Positions 34,676 through 42,845 of a DNA stretch of 64,000 nt are shown here, one piece after another. Positions within the stretch are counted from its first letter, which is position 1. Every line of letters starts with the position of its first letter. The position numbers and the translations under genes are program-made. The notes beneath the pieces are model-generated. The model did not search any database, was not told the origin of the DNA, and saw nothing but the letters and a program-made list of their open reading frames with translations. The DNA is from Salinispora oceanensis (GTDB taxonomy: Bacteria > Actinomycetota > Actinomycetes > Mycobacteriales > Micromonosporaceae): assembly GCF_000383575.1 (NCBI RefSeq), contig NZ_KB911579.1:4487424-4551423 (forward strand), given 5' to 3'.

Positions 34676-36967
34676 ATGGGTGTGTCGCAACGGTTGAAGA
34701 CCAGGTTCCGCCGATTCCTCCAGCGCCCCGGGACGACAGTCGACCTCGCACCGCTGGAGAAGATTCTGCCCGCGATCGAGGCCCGGGTTGCGGAACTGGA
34801 GGCGCTCGACGATGTCGAGTTGACCGAGGCCGCCGGCCGGGCTGAGGGCTACGCGGAGATCTGCGCGGTTGGCCGCGAGGCCGCCCACCGCGGACTGGAC
34901 CAGCGGCCATACGATGTACAGCTGCTCGGTGCGATGGCGCTACTCTCCGGCAAGGTCGCTGAGATGGCTACCGGTGAGGGTAAGACCCTGACCGCGACGG
35001 TCGCCGCGTACGGGCATGTTCGCCTCGGCAACGGTCCGGTGCACGTACTGACCGTCAACGACTATCTGGCCCGCCGGGACGCCCAATGGATGAAGCCGGT
35101 GTACGACCTGCTCGGCCTGACTGTCGGCTGGGTCAATGAGGCCTCCACCCCGGAACAACGGCGCGCGGCCTACGCCTGCGACGTCACGTACGTGTCGGTC
35201 AGCGAGGCGGGCTTCGACTACCTGCGCGACCAACTCGTCACCGACATTGAGGACCGGGTCCAACCGGCGCTGAGTACCGCAATCGTGGACGAGGCCGACT
35301 CGATCCTGATCGACGAGGCTCGGGTACCGATGGTCCTCGCCGGGGCGGTTCCCGGTGATCAGGATCCGGTGCACACCGCCGCGACGTTGATGCGTGGGTT
35401 GCGCGAGGGCCGGCACTACACGGTGGCCGAGGACGGTCGCAGCGTCGCCTTCACCACCGACGGTCTCAGCGCCGTCGAGGCCAAACTCGGCATCGACCTG
35501 TACGACGAGGAGCAGGTCGCCCAGCTCTCCACGGTGAACGTAGCGCTGCACGCGCACGCCCTGCTGCACCGCGATGTGGACTACATCGTGCGGGACGGCA
35601 CGGTCGAGTTGATCGACGAGATGCGTGGACGGGTGGCGCAGCGTCGCCGTTGGCCGGACGGACTGCAGGCGGCGGTCGAGGCCAAGGAAGGGCTCGACGC
35701 CACCGCCGAGGGGGAGGTGCTCGGCACGATCGCGGTGCAGGCATACATCGGGCTCTACCCGACCGTGTGCGGGATGACGGCGACCGCGGTACTGGTCGGC
35801 GAGCAACTGCGTGAGTTCTTTGATCTCGAGGTGGCGGTGGTCCCGCCGAACACCCCGTGTGTCCGCGAGGACGAGCCGGACCGGATCTACGCGACCCAGG
35901 CGGAGAAGGAGGAGGCGCTGATCGACGAGATTCGGCGCAATCACGAGCGGGGGCGGCCAGTCCTGGTCGGCACCCTCGACGTGAAGGAGTCCGAAAGCCT
36001 GGCGGCCGGCCTCGAGGCCGCGAACGTCCCCTGCATCGTGCTGAACGCCAAGAACGACGATGAGGAGGCGGCGATCATCGCCGAGGCTGGCGCCCACGGC
36101 GCGGTCACGGTCTCGACCCAGATGGCCGGCCGGGGTGTCGACATTCGTCTCGGCGGCAGTGATCAGGCGGACCGGGACCGGGTGGCTGAGCTGGGTGGCC
36201 TATACGTGATCGGCAGTGGCCGGCACGACAGCCGCCGGGTGGACGACCAGTTGCGGGGGCGGGCCGGTCGGCAGGGCGACCCGGGCGGGTCGGTCTTCTT
36301 CGTCAGTCTGCAGGACGATCTTGTGGTCCGGCACGCCGGTGACACCGTGCCACCGTCGCCCCGGATGAACGCCGACGGCCTGGTCACCGACCCGCAGGTG
36401 GATTACGCCGTGGAGCACGCCCAGCGGGTCGCCGAGGGGGTCAACCATGAGATCCACCGCAACACCTGGCGCTACAGCGTGGTGGTGGAGCAGCAGCGCA
36501 AGGCGTTGGCGGAGCGCCGTGAGCGGTTGCTGACCAGCGATGTCGCGGCCCTGATGCTGCTCGACAAGCTCTCCGACAAGGCCGGCGAGATGGACGAGGA
36601 TCTTCTCGCCGGGGCCGCCCGTTCGATCGCGTTGTTCCATCTGGATCGGCTCTGGGCCGAGCACCTCGCTGAGCTCTCCGAGGTCCGTGAGGGCGTGCAC
36701 CTGCGGGCGTTGGGCCGGTTGGACCCGCTCGACGAGTTCCACCGCGCCGCGGTGCCCTCCTTCAACGAGCTGGTGCCGGAGATCGAACGGCGCACCATCG
36801 AGACCTTCACCGAGACGGAATTCGACGAGGACTGGGAGCCGGACGAGGCCAAGCTGGTCCGGCCGAGCGCCACGTGGACGTACCTCGTGCACGACAACCC
36901 GTTCGGTTCGGAGCTCGACCGGCTCATCGCCTCGGTGGGGCGGCGGCTCAGCTCTGGATCCCGCTGA
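34676..36967 (+). CDS. secA2: Accessory Sec ATPase SecA2
   Basis: A 763-residue SecA-family ATPase that drives export of a subset of proteins through SecYEG. Walker A is EMATGEGKTLTATV, the DEAD-like Walker B DEADSILIDEARVP, motif VI DDQLRGRAGRQGDPGGSVFF. It lacks the long linker and zinc-binding tail of SecA1, and residues are closer to actinobacterial SecA2 in length and organisation. ATG 34676 (MGVSQRLKTRFRRF) was chosen because similarity begins there; the frame is open 89 codons upstream without it. It is divergent from ctaD. Substrates are unknown. Confidence 0.9.
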   Translation: MGVSQRLKTRFRRFLQRPGTTVDLAPLEKILPAIEARVAELEALDDVELTEAAGRAEGYAEICAVGREAAHRGLDQRPYDVQLLGAMALLSGKVAEMATGEGKTLTATVAAYGHVRLGNGPVHVLTVNDYLARRDAQWMKPVYDLLGLTVGWVNEASTPEQRRAAYACDVTYVSVSEAGFDYLRDQLVTDIEDRVQPALSTAIVDEADSILIDEARVPMVLAGAVPGDQDPVHTAATLMRGLREGRHYTVAEDGRSVAFTTDGLSAVEAKLGIDLYDEEQVAQLSTVNVALHAHALLHRDVDYIVRDGTVELIDEMRGRVAQRRRWPDGLQAAVEAKEGLDATAEGEVLGTIAVQAYIGLYPTVCGMTATAVLVGEQLREFFDLEVAVVPPNTPCVREDEPDRIYATQAEKEEALIDEIRRNHERGRPVLVGTLDVKESESLAAGLEAANVPCIVLNAKNDDEEAAIIAEAGAHGAVTVSTQMAGRGVDIRLGGSDQADRDRVAELGGLYVIGSGRHDSRRVDDQLRGRAGRQGDPGGSVFFVSLQDDLVVRHAGDTVPPSPRMNADGLVTDPQVDYAVEHAQRVAEGVNHEIHRNTWRYSVVVEQQRKALAERRERLLTSDVAALMLLDKLSDKAGEMDEDLLAGAARSIALFHLDRLWAEHLAELSEVREGVHLRALGRLDPLDEFHRAAVPSFNELVPEIERRTIETFTETEFDEDWEPDEAKLVRPSATWTYLVHDNPFGSELDRLIASVGRRLSSGSR

Positions 36968-36989
36968 CGGGCCCGGAATGTTCCGGTAG

Positions 36990-37014
36990 CCTCCGGCTCC
37001 GGAGGGCGCCCTTT
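36990..37014 (+). terminator. Probable secA2 terminator
   Basis: CCTCCGG/CCGGAGG (36990-37005) followed by GCGCCCTTTT. The stem is short and the loop minimal. Confidence 0.5.
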
Positions 37015-37020
37015 TGGGTA

Positions 37021-37045
37021 GTTTCGACCCCTCCCCTCGGGGTAG
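37021..37045 (+). promoter_or_regulatory. SigB/SigF-type promoter of the GAF-ANTAR gene
   Basis: GTTT (37021-37024), 15 bp, GGGTAG (37040-37045). The predicted start about 37052 leaves an 83-nt leader. Confidence 0.65.
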
Positions 37046-37134
37046 TAGGCCGGGGCCGCGGAGTCGGGACGGGCCCGCACTCCGGCGGTCCGGTGGTGCG
37101 ACGTGTGGTGTACGGCGTGATGGAGGTGGGTCGG

Positions 37135-37875
37135 GTGAACCTGGAGATGCGGGAGTCGGTGGGGGAGACGCTCGGTGTCCTGGAGACCGCGGGACTGCTC
37201 CGGGAGCTGACCGCCGAGCTGATCAGCGCGACCGACCTCGACGCCGCGCTGACCGTCCTCGTCCGGATCGCCCGGGACGGCGTCGCGGGGGTCGACTGGT
37301 GTGGGTTCACCTCCCTACGCGCGGGGGAACCGGCTGGAGCGGTGACCTCCGACACTCGACTCGCCGAGCTCGACGACCTGCGGCATGGCCCGGACTCACC
37401 GGCGATGGCGGCGATCGGGCGGCGGGAGTTGGTGATCGCGGAGCGACTGAGCGCCGAGACACGGTGGCCGGACTGGACCTGGCGCGCCCGCGCACTCGGG
37501 GTGTCGGCCGTGATCTCCGCGCCGGTCGACATCGACGAACAGGTGATCGGCGCGCTCAATCTCTATGCGGGGGCTCGGGAGGTGCTCACCCCCCGGCACC
37601 AGCTGACCGCGATGCTCCTGGCCGAGCACGCCGGTCTACTGCTCGCCGCGGTACGGGACCGGGCGCGGGCGGTGGCCGAGGCCGGACAGGTCGACCTGGC
37701 GCTGCTCGGCGAGAGCGTCGTTGGGCAGGCGATCGGTGTCGTCATGACCCAGCGGGGATGCCGGGCGGAGGAGGCCGTGACGGTGCTGCGAAGCGCGGCG
37801 TCCTCGCTCGGGATCCCCCTGCGGGAGGTGGCCGAGCGGTTGGTTACCACGGTTTCGCGGCCTCGCGACAACTAG
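37135..37875 (+). CDS. GAF-ANTAR protein (putative antiterminator)
   Basis: 246 residues. A GAF sensor domain (about 15-165: LLRELTAELISATDLDAALT, VDWCGFTSLRAGEPAGAV, VIGALNLYAGAREVLTP) is followed by an ANTAR RNA-binding domain (about 190-240: LLGESVVGQAIGVVMTQRGC, EEAVTVLRSAASSLGIPL, REVAERLV). ANTAR proteins bind paired hairpins in nascent RNA and prevent termination; the GAF domain probably senses a small ligand or redox state. GTG 37135 was chosen over ATG 37120 because GGAGGTGGG lies at ideal distance. A SigB-type promoter is upstream. RNA targets are unknown. Confidence 0.82.
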   Translation: MNLEMRESVGETLGVLETAGLLRELTAELISATDLDAALTVLVRIARDGVAGVDWCGFTSLRAGEPAGAVTSDTRLAELDDLRHGPDSPAMAAIGRRELVIAERLSAETRWPDWTWRARALGVSAVISAPVDIDEQVIGALNLYAGAREVLTPRHQLTAMLLAEHAGLLLAAVRDRARAVAEAGQVDLALLGESVVGQAIGVVMTQRGCRAEEAVTVLRSAASSLGIPLREVAERLVTTVSRPRDN

Positions 37876-37927
37876 CCGTGCGGGAGCCGCGCGATGGGGT
37901 GACTTCCGGCGGGACTCGCCGAAACTC

Positions 37928-38875
37928 TCAGTGCGCGGCCCGGTGGTGGGCGGCCAGGAGGTCGGCGCCGAAGTCGCTGCTCGGGCGGCGAAGCACGGTG
38001 TGGGCGTGGTTGCCGTCGTCCGCGGTGTTGTCGTACTCGATCAACAGGTCGTCGCCGTGTAGCCGGTAGTAGTGACGCTGCCCCGGCCAGCTCGGTCCAG
38101 CCCAGGCGAAGTACACCGGGGACCCGGCGAGCCGACGGGCCTCCCGGTTTGCCAGCTCCGGCGGGAACCGTTCCAGGTAGAGAGCGACAAGTTGGTCCAA
38201 CAGGGCTCGCCCGGTGGGGCTCAGCTGGTCGGCGGAGACGCCGAGGGGAGCCACTGGGGTGTCCACGCGTGGTCGGGTCGCGCTGATGATGTCGGTGGGG
38301 GCCGCTTCGGCGATGACGGCCGTCGCCCGTAGCCGCGGGCTGAGGGAATCCAGCAACGTCCGGCCCAGGTCCTCCTCGGGGCCGAGCGGGCGGGTGACCG
38401 GCCGGCCAGCCCACCGGACGGCGGCCGGGTTCGCCCCGAAGAAGACCGGCGCGGGGGAGACCTGGTCGGCGACGATGGTCATGCTGATCGACAGGTGGTG
38501 CCCCTCGACCCGCCACCCCCACGCCTCGTCCTGGATCGGGTCACCGAAGACCGCCACCCAGTAGTCATCGCTGTGTCGGCCGCGGCGTCCCCCCTCGGCT
38601 CGGTCCAGCACCTCCTCCAAGCCGATGATCGTCACCGCCTGGGCATAAGCCGACGGGCTCAGGGCGCTCGCCAGGAGTCGGTGGGTGTTCTTCCGCGCGG
38701 CGCGGCGCAGGTCCGCCAGGCAGACGCCGGGCCGGGGCCGGGGCCGGTACTCGATCCAGCGCCGTGCCCTCAGGTCGTCGAACCGGTGGGTTGCCCGGGC
38801 ACGTTCCGGCTCGTCCAGGGCGGCGAGCAGCGCGGCGGCGGCGGCGCGTTGCCGCTGGGCGAGCGAATCCTCCAC
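37928..38875 (-). CDS. DUF3500 domain protein
   Basis: A 315-residue DUF3500 protein. Family features: LLAALDEPERARATHRFDDL, QAVTIIGLEEVLDRAEGG, DDYWVAVFGDP, WGWRVEGHHLSISMTIV, and VYFAWAGPSWPGQRHYYRLH with LLIEYDNTADDGNHAHTVLR. The GHHLS and NHAHTVLR histidines look like a metal or active site. Biochemical role unknown. GTG 38875 (MEDSLAQRQ) was chosen because similarity starts there and an AGGGAC lies upstream; the ORF extends to 38935 without support. Convergent with the GAF-ANTAR gene. Confidence 0.78.
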   Translation of the reverse strand: MEDSLAQRQRAAAAALLAALDEPERARATHRFDDLRARRWIEYRPRPRPGVCLADLRRAARKNTHRLLASALSPSAYAQAVTIIGLEEVLDRAEGGRRGRHSDDYWVAVFGDPIQDEAWGWRVEGHHLSISMTIVADQVSPAPVFFGANPAAVRWAGRPVTRPLGPEEDLGRTLLDSLSPRLRATAVIAEAAPTDIISATRPRVDTPVAPLGVSADQLSPTGRALLDQLVALYLERFPPELANREARRLAGSPVYFAWAGPSWPGQRHYYRLHGDDLLIEYDNTADDGNHAHTVLRRPSSDFGADLLAAHHRAAH

Positions 38876-39154
38876 CGTCCCTGTATACCCTGCCGAGCAC
38901 CGCGCGACCCGGGGTGGTGGGCCGGGCGCCCACATAGGTGAACGCGGTGGGGACCCCCGGATCGGGTCCTCGCAGTGGCTCTGCTGTAATCAGTTGACCT
39001 CGTACGCAGAGCGAGCATTTCGCTCCGATGTGTTAGCCAACTGTCACATCCATGGAACGCAGCTGCCCCTTGACCCCCGAACGGGTGCCGGGAAGCATCG
39101 GTGAAGCGGCGTCCCGGGCCGTTGGGGAGATACCCGGACCAGCCAAGGAGGACC

Positions 39155-39766
39155 ATGTCGGTCAGCCCCGCCTCGTCGCGCGCCGGATGGCATTCGTCCC
39201 AACCCGCTGTTCCCGGTCGCCCTCCGGGTGGTCAGCGCCGTCCCACCAACACGGTTCCCCCTGTCCTCACGGTGACTCTGTCGATCCCGTTGGCCAGCGA
39301 CGAGGTGCTGAACCCGGCGGCCCGGCGGCTGTTGGACGCGGCCCGTGAGTTGATGGAATTAGGAGACAGCACGGTCACCATGACCGGCAACGGGCTGACG
39401 GACCGGCGGGTGGAGCCCGTCCCGACCGCCCGCCCACCGAGCCGGTCGCTCGCCCCAACCATCCCCACCCTGCACATCCTCGCCTCCTCCCGGTCCGTGC
39501 TGCGCGACGGCGAGCCGTTGTCGCTGACCCGGTTGGAGTTCGATCTGCTGCTGCACCTGGTCGCCCACCCCCGGCGGGTCTTCACGCGGCTACAACTGCT
39601 CAACGCGGTCTGGGGCTACGAGCACGCCGGGGTGCGCACCGTGGATGTGCACGTGCGCCGGCTGCGGGGCAAGGTCGGTGTGGACGTCCCCCTGGTCACG
39701 ACCGTCTACGGGGTCGGTTACCGGCTCGCCGACGACGCCCGGGTGACCATCGATCGCAGCGGTTGA
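39155..39766 (+). CDS. Orphan winged-helix (OmpR C-terminal type) regulator without receiver domain
   Basis: 203 residues. A Pro/Ser-rich N-terminal region of about 100 residues precedes a Trans_reg_C DNA-binding domain: LTRLEFDLLLHLVAHPRRVF, LQLLNAVWGYEHAGVRTVDV and HVRRLRGKVG, with the tail TTVYGVGYRLA. There is no phosphoacceptor domain and no kinase nearby. It belongs to a group of stand-alone winged-helix proteins seen in Micromonosporaceae and Streptomyces. ATG 39155 follows a perfect AAGGAGGACC. Targets are unknown. Confidence 0.8.
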   Translation: MSVSPASSRAGWHSSQPAVPGRPPGGQRRPTNTVPPVLTVTLSIPLASDEVLNPAARRLLDAARELMELGDSTVTMTGNGLTDRRVEPVPTARPPSRSLAPTIPTLHILASSRSVLRDGEPLSLTRLEFDLLLHLVAHPRRVFTRLQLLNAVWGYEHAGVRTVDVHVRRLRGKVGVDVPLVTTVYGVGYRLADDARVTIDRSG

Positions 39767-39833
39767 CGGAGGCCAGAACCCGCCCTGGTGCCGCCGGGGT
39801 GCCGGCGGGGCCCGAGTAGCCGGTCAGACGGCG

Positions 39834-39859
39834 TTTGGTCCGTGGCGGAGCGGGGTATT
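39834..39859 (+). promoter_or_regulatory. SigB/SigF-type promoter of the TraR/DksA-like gene
   Basis: GTTT (39834-39837), 16 bp, GGGTAT (39854-39859), a full match. The predicted start about 39866 leaves an 83-nt leader. Confidence 0.72.
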
Positions 39860-39948
39860 CGGTCGGCTCACCACACGGGTCGCCACCCGTGTAGCGACGA
39901 TCAGCACCGGTCCGGTGGACCGGGAGGCCCTCAGGAAGGCAGGCAGCA

Positions 39949-40347
39949 ATGCTCGTCCACGACCCGGTCGACACGCCCCGACCCCAGGCGGAAGCCGATC
40001 AGATCCGGCAGTCCCTGCAGGCCCGTTACGACGAACTCGCCGCCGAGTATGAGCAGGCTGTGGTGCAGAGTCAGGTGCTGCGCCTGGTCGAGGTCGGGGA
40101 CACCGCGGGCGATGACCAGGCCGACAGCGGCACGAAGACTGCGGAGCGGGACACCGCGCAGTCCCTGTTGCGCACGATTCTCGACCGCCGGGCACAGTTC
40201 GAGCACGCCCTGACCCGGCTGGAAGAGGGTACCTACGGCTTCTGCGAGGGCTGTGGCGCGTCCATTCCGGTGGAACGGCTGGAGATCTTCCCGTCGGCGA
40301 CGACCTGCGTGACCTGCAAACAGACCCGGGAGCGTCGCGCGGCCTGA
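39949..40347 (+). CDS. TraR/DksA-type zinc-finger protein
   Basis: A 132-residue protein with an N-terminal coiled coil (about 14-75, DQIRQSLQARYDELAAEYEQ) and a C-terminal four-cysteine zinc finger (FCEGCGASIPVERLEIFPS and CVTCKQTRERR), the layout of TraR/DksA proteins. These bind the RNA polymerase secondary channel and change promoter kinetics, often in stress. The acidic pair at the coiled-coil tip of E. coli DksA is not clearly conserved, so activity may differ. ATG 39949 follows AAGGCAGGCAGC. It is preceded by one of the best SigB-type promoters in the window. Confidence 0.83.
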   Translation: MLVHDPVDTPRPQAEADQIRQSLQARYDELAAEYEQAVVQSQVLRLVEVGDTAGDDQADSGTKTAERDTAQSLLRTILDRRAQFEHALTRLEEGTYGFCEGCGASIPVERLEIFPSATTCVTCKQTRERRAA

Positions 40348-40743
40348 CCCGCCGCGCCGCGACGGCGGGGCCGGAGCAGACGGAGGTGACTGGAAGGTGA
40401 CGGTGCAGATGAGACCGGAGCGCCGTCCGGGCGTCCTTGTCCACGTTGTCGGGGCGCCCGGCGGGCGGCGACGGGCGAAGCGGCCCGGCGGAGTCAGCCC
40501 GGTGCGACAACGCCGCGGCCCGGTGGGTCCTCCGCGGCGAGACGATGATGGCCGGTGGGGACCCGACGTTCGGCGGTGGAGAGAGCGCTGAGTAGCTACC
40601 GGCGCGGTTGGTGCCGTTGACTGGCGAACCACCAGCGTCGGAGTCCTGGGACGGCTACCGTGTGGTGGGGAGGGCCGGAGGTGGGGCAAACCCGCCGTAC
40701 GACGGACCCCGGCGTTCGGACGGGGCACAGCCGAGGAGCACCC
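40348..40743. other. 396-bp intergenic region, possible short ORF
   Basis: A GTG frame at 40397-40591 (64 codons) follows GGAAGGTGAC and would make an Arg/Gly/Pro-rich peptide. Its composition is that of random high-GC sequence, so it is not called as a gene. TTGACT at 40617 is the only -35-like element seen before the repeat-peptide gene. Long minus-strand frames across here are shadows. Confidence 0.4.
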
Positions 40744-41049
40744 ATGGCACTCAACGACGACGACATGACGACCTCCGGCGGCACGGGCCTCGAGGGTCCG
40801 GCGGATGGTGGGGCGACTCCGGGTCAACATGATGGTGGTGCCGACGGCAGTGCGGAGGGTCCGGCGGATGGTGGGGCGACTCCGGGCCAACATGATGGTG
40901 GTGCCGACGGCAGTGCGGAGGGTCCGGCGGATGGTGGGGCGACTCCGGGCCAGCACGATGGTGGTGCCGACGGCAGTGCGGAGGGTCCGGCGGATGGTGG
41001 GGCGACTCCGGGCCAGCACGATGGTGGTGCCGACGGCAGCGCGCGCTGA
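40744..41049 (+). CDS. Repeat peptide: 16-residue head plus four 21-residue repeats (possible RiPP precursor)
   Basis: 101 residues. After MALNDDDMTTSGGTGL come four identical 21-residue repeats, each opening EGPADGGATPG and closing QHDGGADGSA; the protein ends with Arg. It is acidic, without Cys, Trp, Tyr or Phe, and has no signal peptide or membrane helix. The DNA copies (63 bp each, 40792-41043) differ at four positions, all synonymous third bases (Gly, Gln, His, Ser codons). ATG 40744 follows CGAGGAGC. Eight bp downstream begins a JmjC-type oxygenase, so each repeat may be a hydroxylation target and the protein a multi-core precursor. It could instead be a disordered surface or stress protein. 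Confidence 0.68.
   Translation: MALNDDDMTTSGGTGLEGPADGGATPGQHDGGADGSAEGPADGGATPGQHDGGADGSAEGPADGGATPGQHDGGADGSAEGPADGGATPGQHDGGADGSAR
40792..41043 (+). repeat. Four tandem 63-bp repeats coding the 21-residue unit
   Basis: Copies start at 40792, 40855, 40918 and 40981. Each encodes exactly the same peptide; variation is limited to GGT/GGC, CAA/CAG, CAT/CAC and AGT/AGC. Confidence 0.97.
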
Positions 41050-41057
41050 ACCACGCT

Positions 41058-42845
41058 GTGCCGTACCTCGACTCGCCGGGCGGCCCTGGTCGCCTGGTCA
41101 CCGCGTCCGCCACCGAGGGCTCGGCGCGTCCCGTGGGGTCCCCGTCGGCGCTGGCTCGGTGCATCTCGGCCGATCCGGCGAGGTTCGTCGCCGGGCACTG
41201 GGGACGGACGCCACTGCTGTCCCGCGCCGACGAACTTCCCAACCAGAGTGGCTTTCGCGACCTCCTCAGCCCGGCCGACGCGGACGAACTGCTTAGTCGG
41301 CGCGGCTTGCGTACCCCGTTCCTGCGGGTGGCACAGGACGGCGTGTTGGTGCCGGCGGCCCGCTACACCGGTGGCGGGGGCGCGGGCGCCGAGATCGCCG
41401 ACCAGGTCCTCGACGAGAAGATCCTCGGCCTGTACGCCGGCGGCGCCACCCTGGTGTTGCAAGGCCTGCACCGAATCTGGCCGGCACTCATCGACTTCAC
41501 TCGGGAGCTCAGCCTGGCGGTCGGGCAGCCGTTGCAGACTAACGCCTACCTGACTCCTGCCGGCAGCCAGGGATTCGCCACTCACTATGACACGCACGAC
41601 GTATTCGTCCTGCAGGTTGACGGTGAGAAGCACTGGCGAATCCATCCCCCGGTCCTCCCCGATCCGCTGGAGCGGCAGCCGTGGGGCGGCCGGGCCGATG
41701 AGGTCTCCGCGACCGCGACCGGTACACCTGCCCTCGACGTGCGGCTCGCCCCCGGCGACGCCCTGTACCTGCCCCGTGGCTGGTTGCACAGTGCCAAGGC
41801 CCAGGAACGCAGCTCACTTCACCTGACCGTCGGCGTTCGGGCACTGACTCGATACACGCTGGTCGAGGAGCTGCTCGCGCTCGCCGCCGAGGAGCCGCGG
41901 CTGCGGTCCACCCTGCCATTCGGGATTGACGTCTCCGACCCGGCGGCGGTGGAGCCCGAGTTGACGGAGACCGTGGAGGTACTGCGGGACTGGCTGCGCC
42001 GCGTCGATCCAGCAGTGCTCGCCGCCCGGCTGCGGCAGCGCGCATGGCCGGCGGCCCGGCCGGCTCCGCTGTACCCCCTTGCCCAGACGGCCGCGTTGGA
42101 CGCGCTCGGCCCGGACAGCCGGGTCACTCTCCGTCCGGGCCTGCGGTGGCAGCTCACACCGGCGGGAGAGCGGGTCACGCTGCGGGTATTCGACCGTACG
42201 ATTACGCTGCCGCAGATCTGTGCCCCGGCCCTGCGCGCGTTGCTCTTCGCGGAGGTCAGCCGGGTCGGGGACCTGCCCGGCCTGGTCAACGACGCCGACC
42301 GGGTCACCCTCGTGCGTCGTCTGCTCCGGGAGGCGGTCGTCGTACCTGCCCAGGACAGCTACCTGAACCGGCCCGACGGGGGCGCGGCAGATGGCCCGAC
42401 GCTGCCGCTACTGACCGGTTCAGCGGGCCACGGCGAGGAGGAGCCCCGTCGCCAGCAGTCCGGCGACCACCACTACGGCCATCGGGCGCGGGCCCAGCAC
42501 CGCGTGGCGTCGGTCGGCGAGAATCTTCGCCGGGACCAGGCCGGCCAGCGGGCCGAGCAAGGTCACTACCAGCGCCAGCACCGGCAGCCCGACCGCCAGG
42601 TCCCCGCCGTACCGGTCGCCGGCAGTCCGGGCGACGGTGCCCAGGGCGTACGTGACCAGCGCACCGCCGAAGCCGCAGACGGCCAACAGGGGATTGGTGG
42701 ATCCGGGCAGCTCACCGGGTTGACCGGTACGGGCCAGGAGGTCCCGCACCGCGGCCAGCATCGGCAGGGGATTCCCGGCGGCGCCGTTGACCGGGCCGGG
42801 GGGCCCGTCCATCCGGCGGCCCGCCGACCGAAACCGCCCGCGTAG
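41058..42845 (+). CDS. JmjC/cupin-4 (ROXY-like) 2-oxoglutarate oxygenase
   Basis: Fe(II)/2-oxoglutarate protein hydroxylase of the cupin-4 (RoxA/YcfD, MINA53/NO66) family. The N-terminus ARCISADPARFVAGHWGRTP is the family start. The iron site is HxD in GFATHYDTHDVFVLQVDGEK, with the second His in YLPRGWLHSAKAQ; WRIHPP follows the first. A dimerisation/winged-helix part continues to about residue 452. The frame stays open to 42845, but everything after about 42420 lies antisense to the leftward gene 42420-43085 and looks non-coding, so the functional protein is probably near 455 residues. GTG 41058 starts 8 bp after the repeat-peptide stop and lacks a good ribosome site, implying coupled translation. 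Confidence 0.8.
   Translation: MPYLDSPGGPGRLVTASATEGSARPVGSPSALARCISADPARFVAGHWGRTPLLSRADELPNQSGFRDLLSPADADELLSRRGLRTPFLRVAQDGVLVPAARYTGGGGAGAEIADQVLDEKILGLYAGGATLVLQGLHRIWPALIDFTRELSLAVGQPLQTNAYLTPAGSQGFATHYDTHDVFVLQVDGEKHWRIHPPVLPDPLERQPWGGRADEVSATATGTPALDVRLAPGDALYLPRGWLHSAKAQERSSLHLTVGVRALTRYTLVEELLALAAEEPRLRSTLPFGIDVSDPAAVEPELTETVEVLRDWLRRVDPAVLAARLRQRAWPAARPAPLYPLAQTAALDALGPDSRVTLRPGLRWQLTPAGERVTLRVFDRTITLPQICAPALRALLFAEVSRVGDLPGLVNDADRVTLVRRLLREAVVVPAQDSYLNRPDGGAADGPTLPLLTGSAGHGEEEPRRQQSGDHHYGHRARAQHRVASVGENLRRDQAGQRAEQGHYQRQHRQPDRQVPAVPVAGSPGDGAQGVRDQRTAEAADGQQGIGGSGQLTGLTGTGQEVPHRGQHRQGIPGGAVDRAGGPVHPAARRPKPPA

Noticed and set aside
40397..40591. 64-codon Arg-rich ORF
   Set aside because: Composition is that of random high-GC sequence and there is no second line of support.
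39931..41019. 362-codon open frame on the minus strand with internal repeats
   Set aside because: It is the reverse reading of the TraR/DksA gene and of the 63-bp repeats. The plus-strand repeats vary only at synonymous positions, which supports the plus frame.
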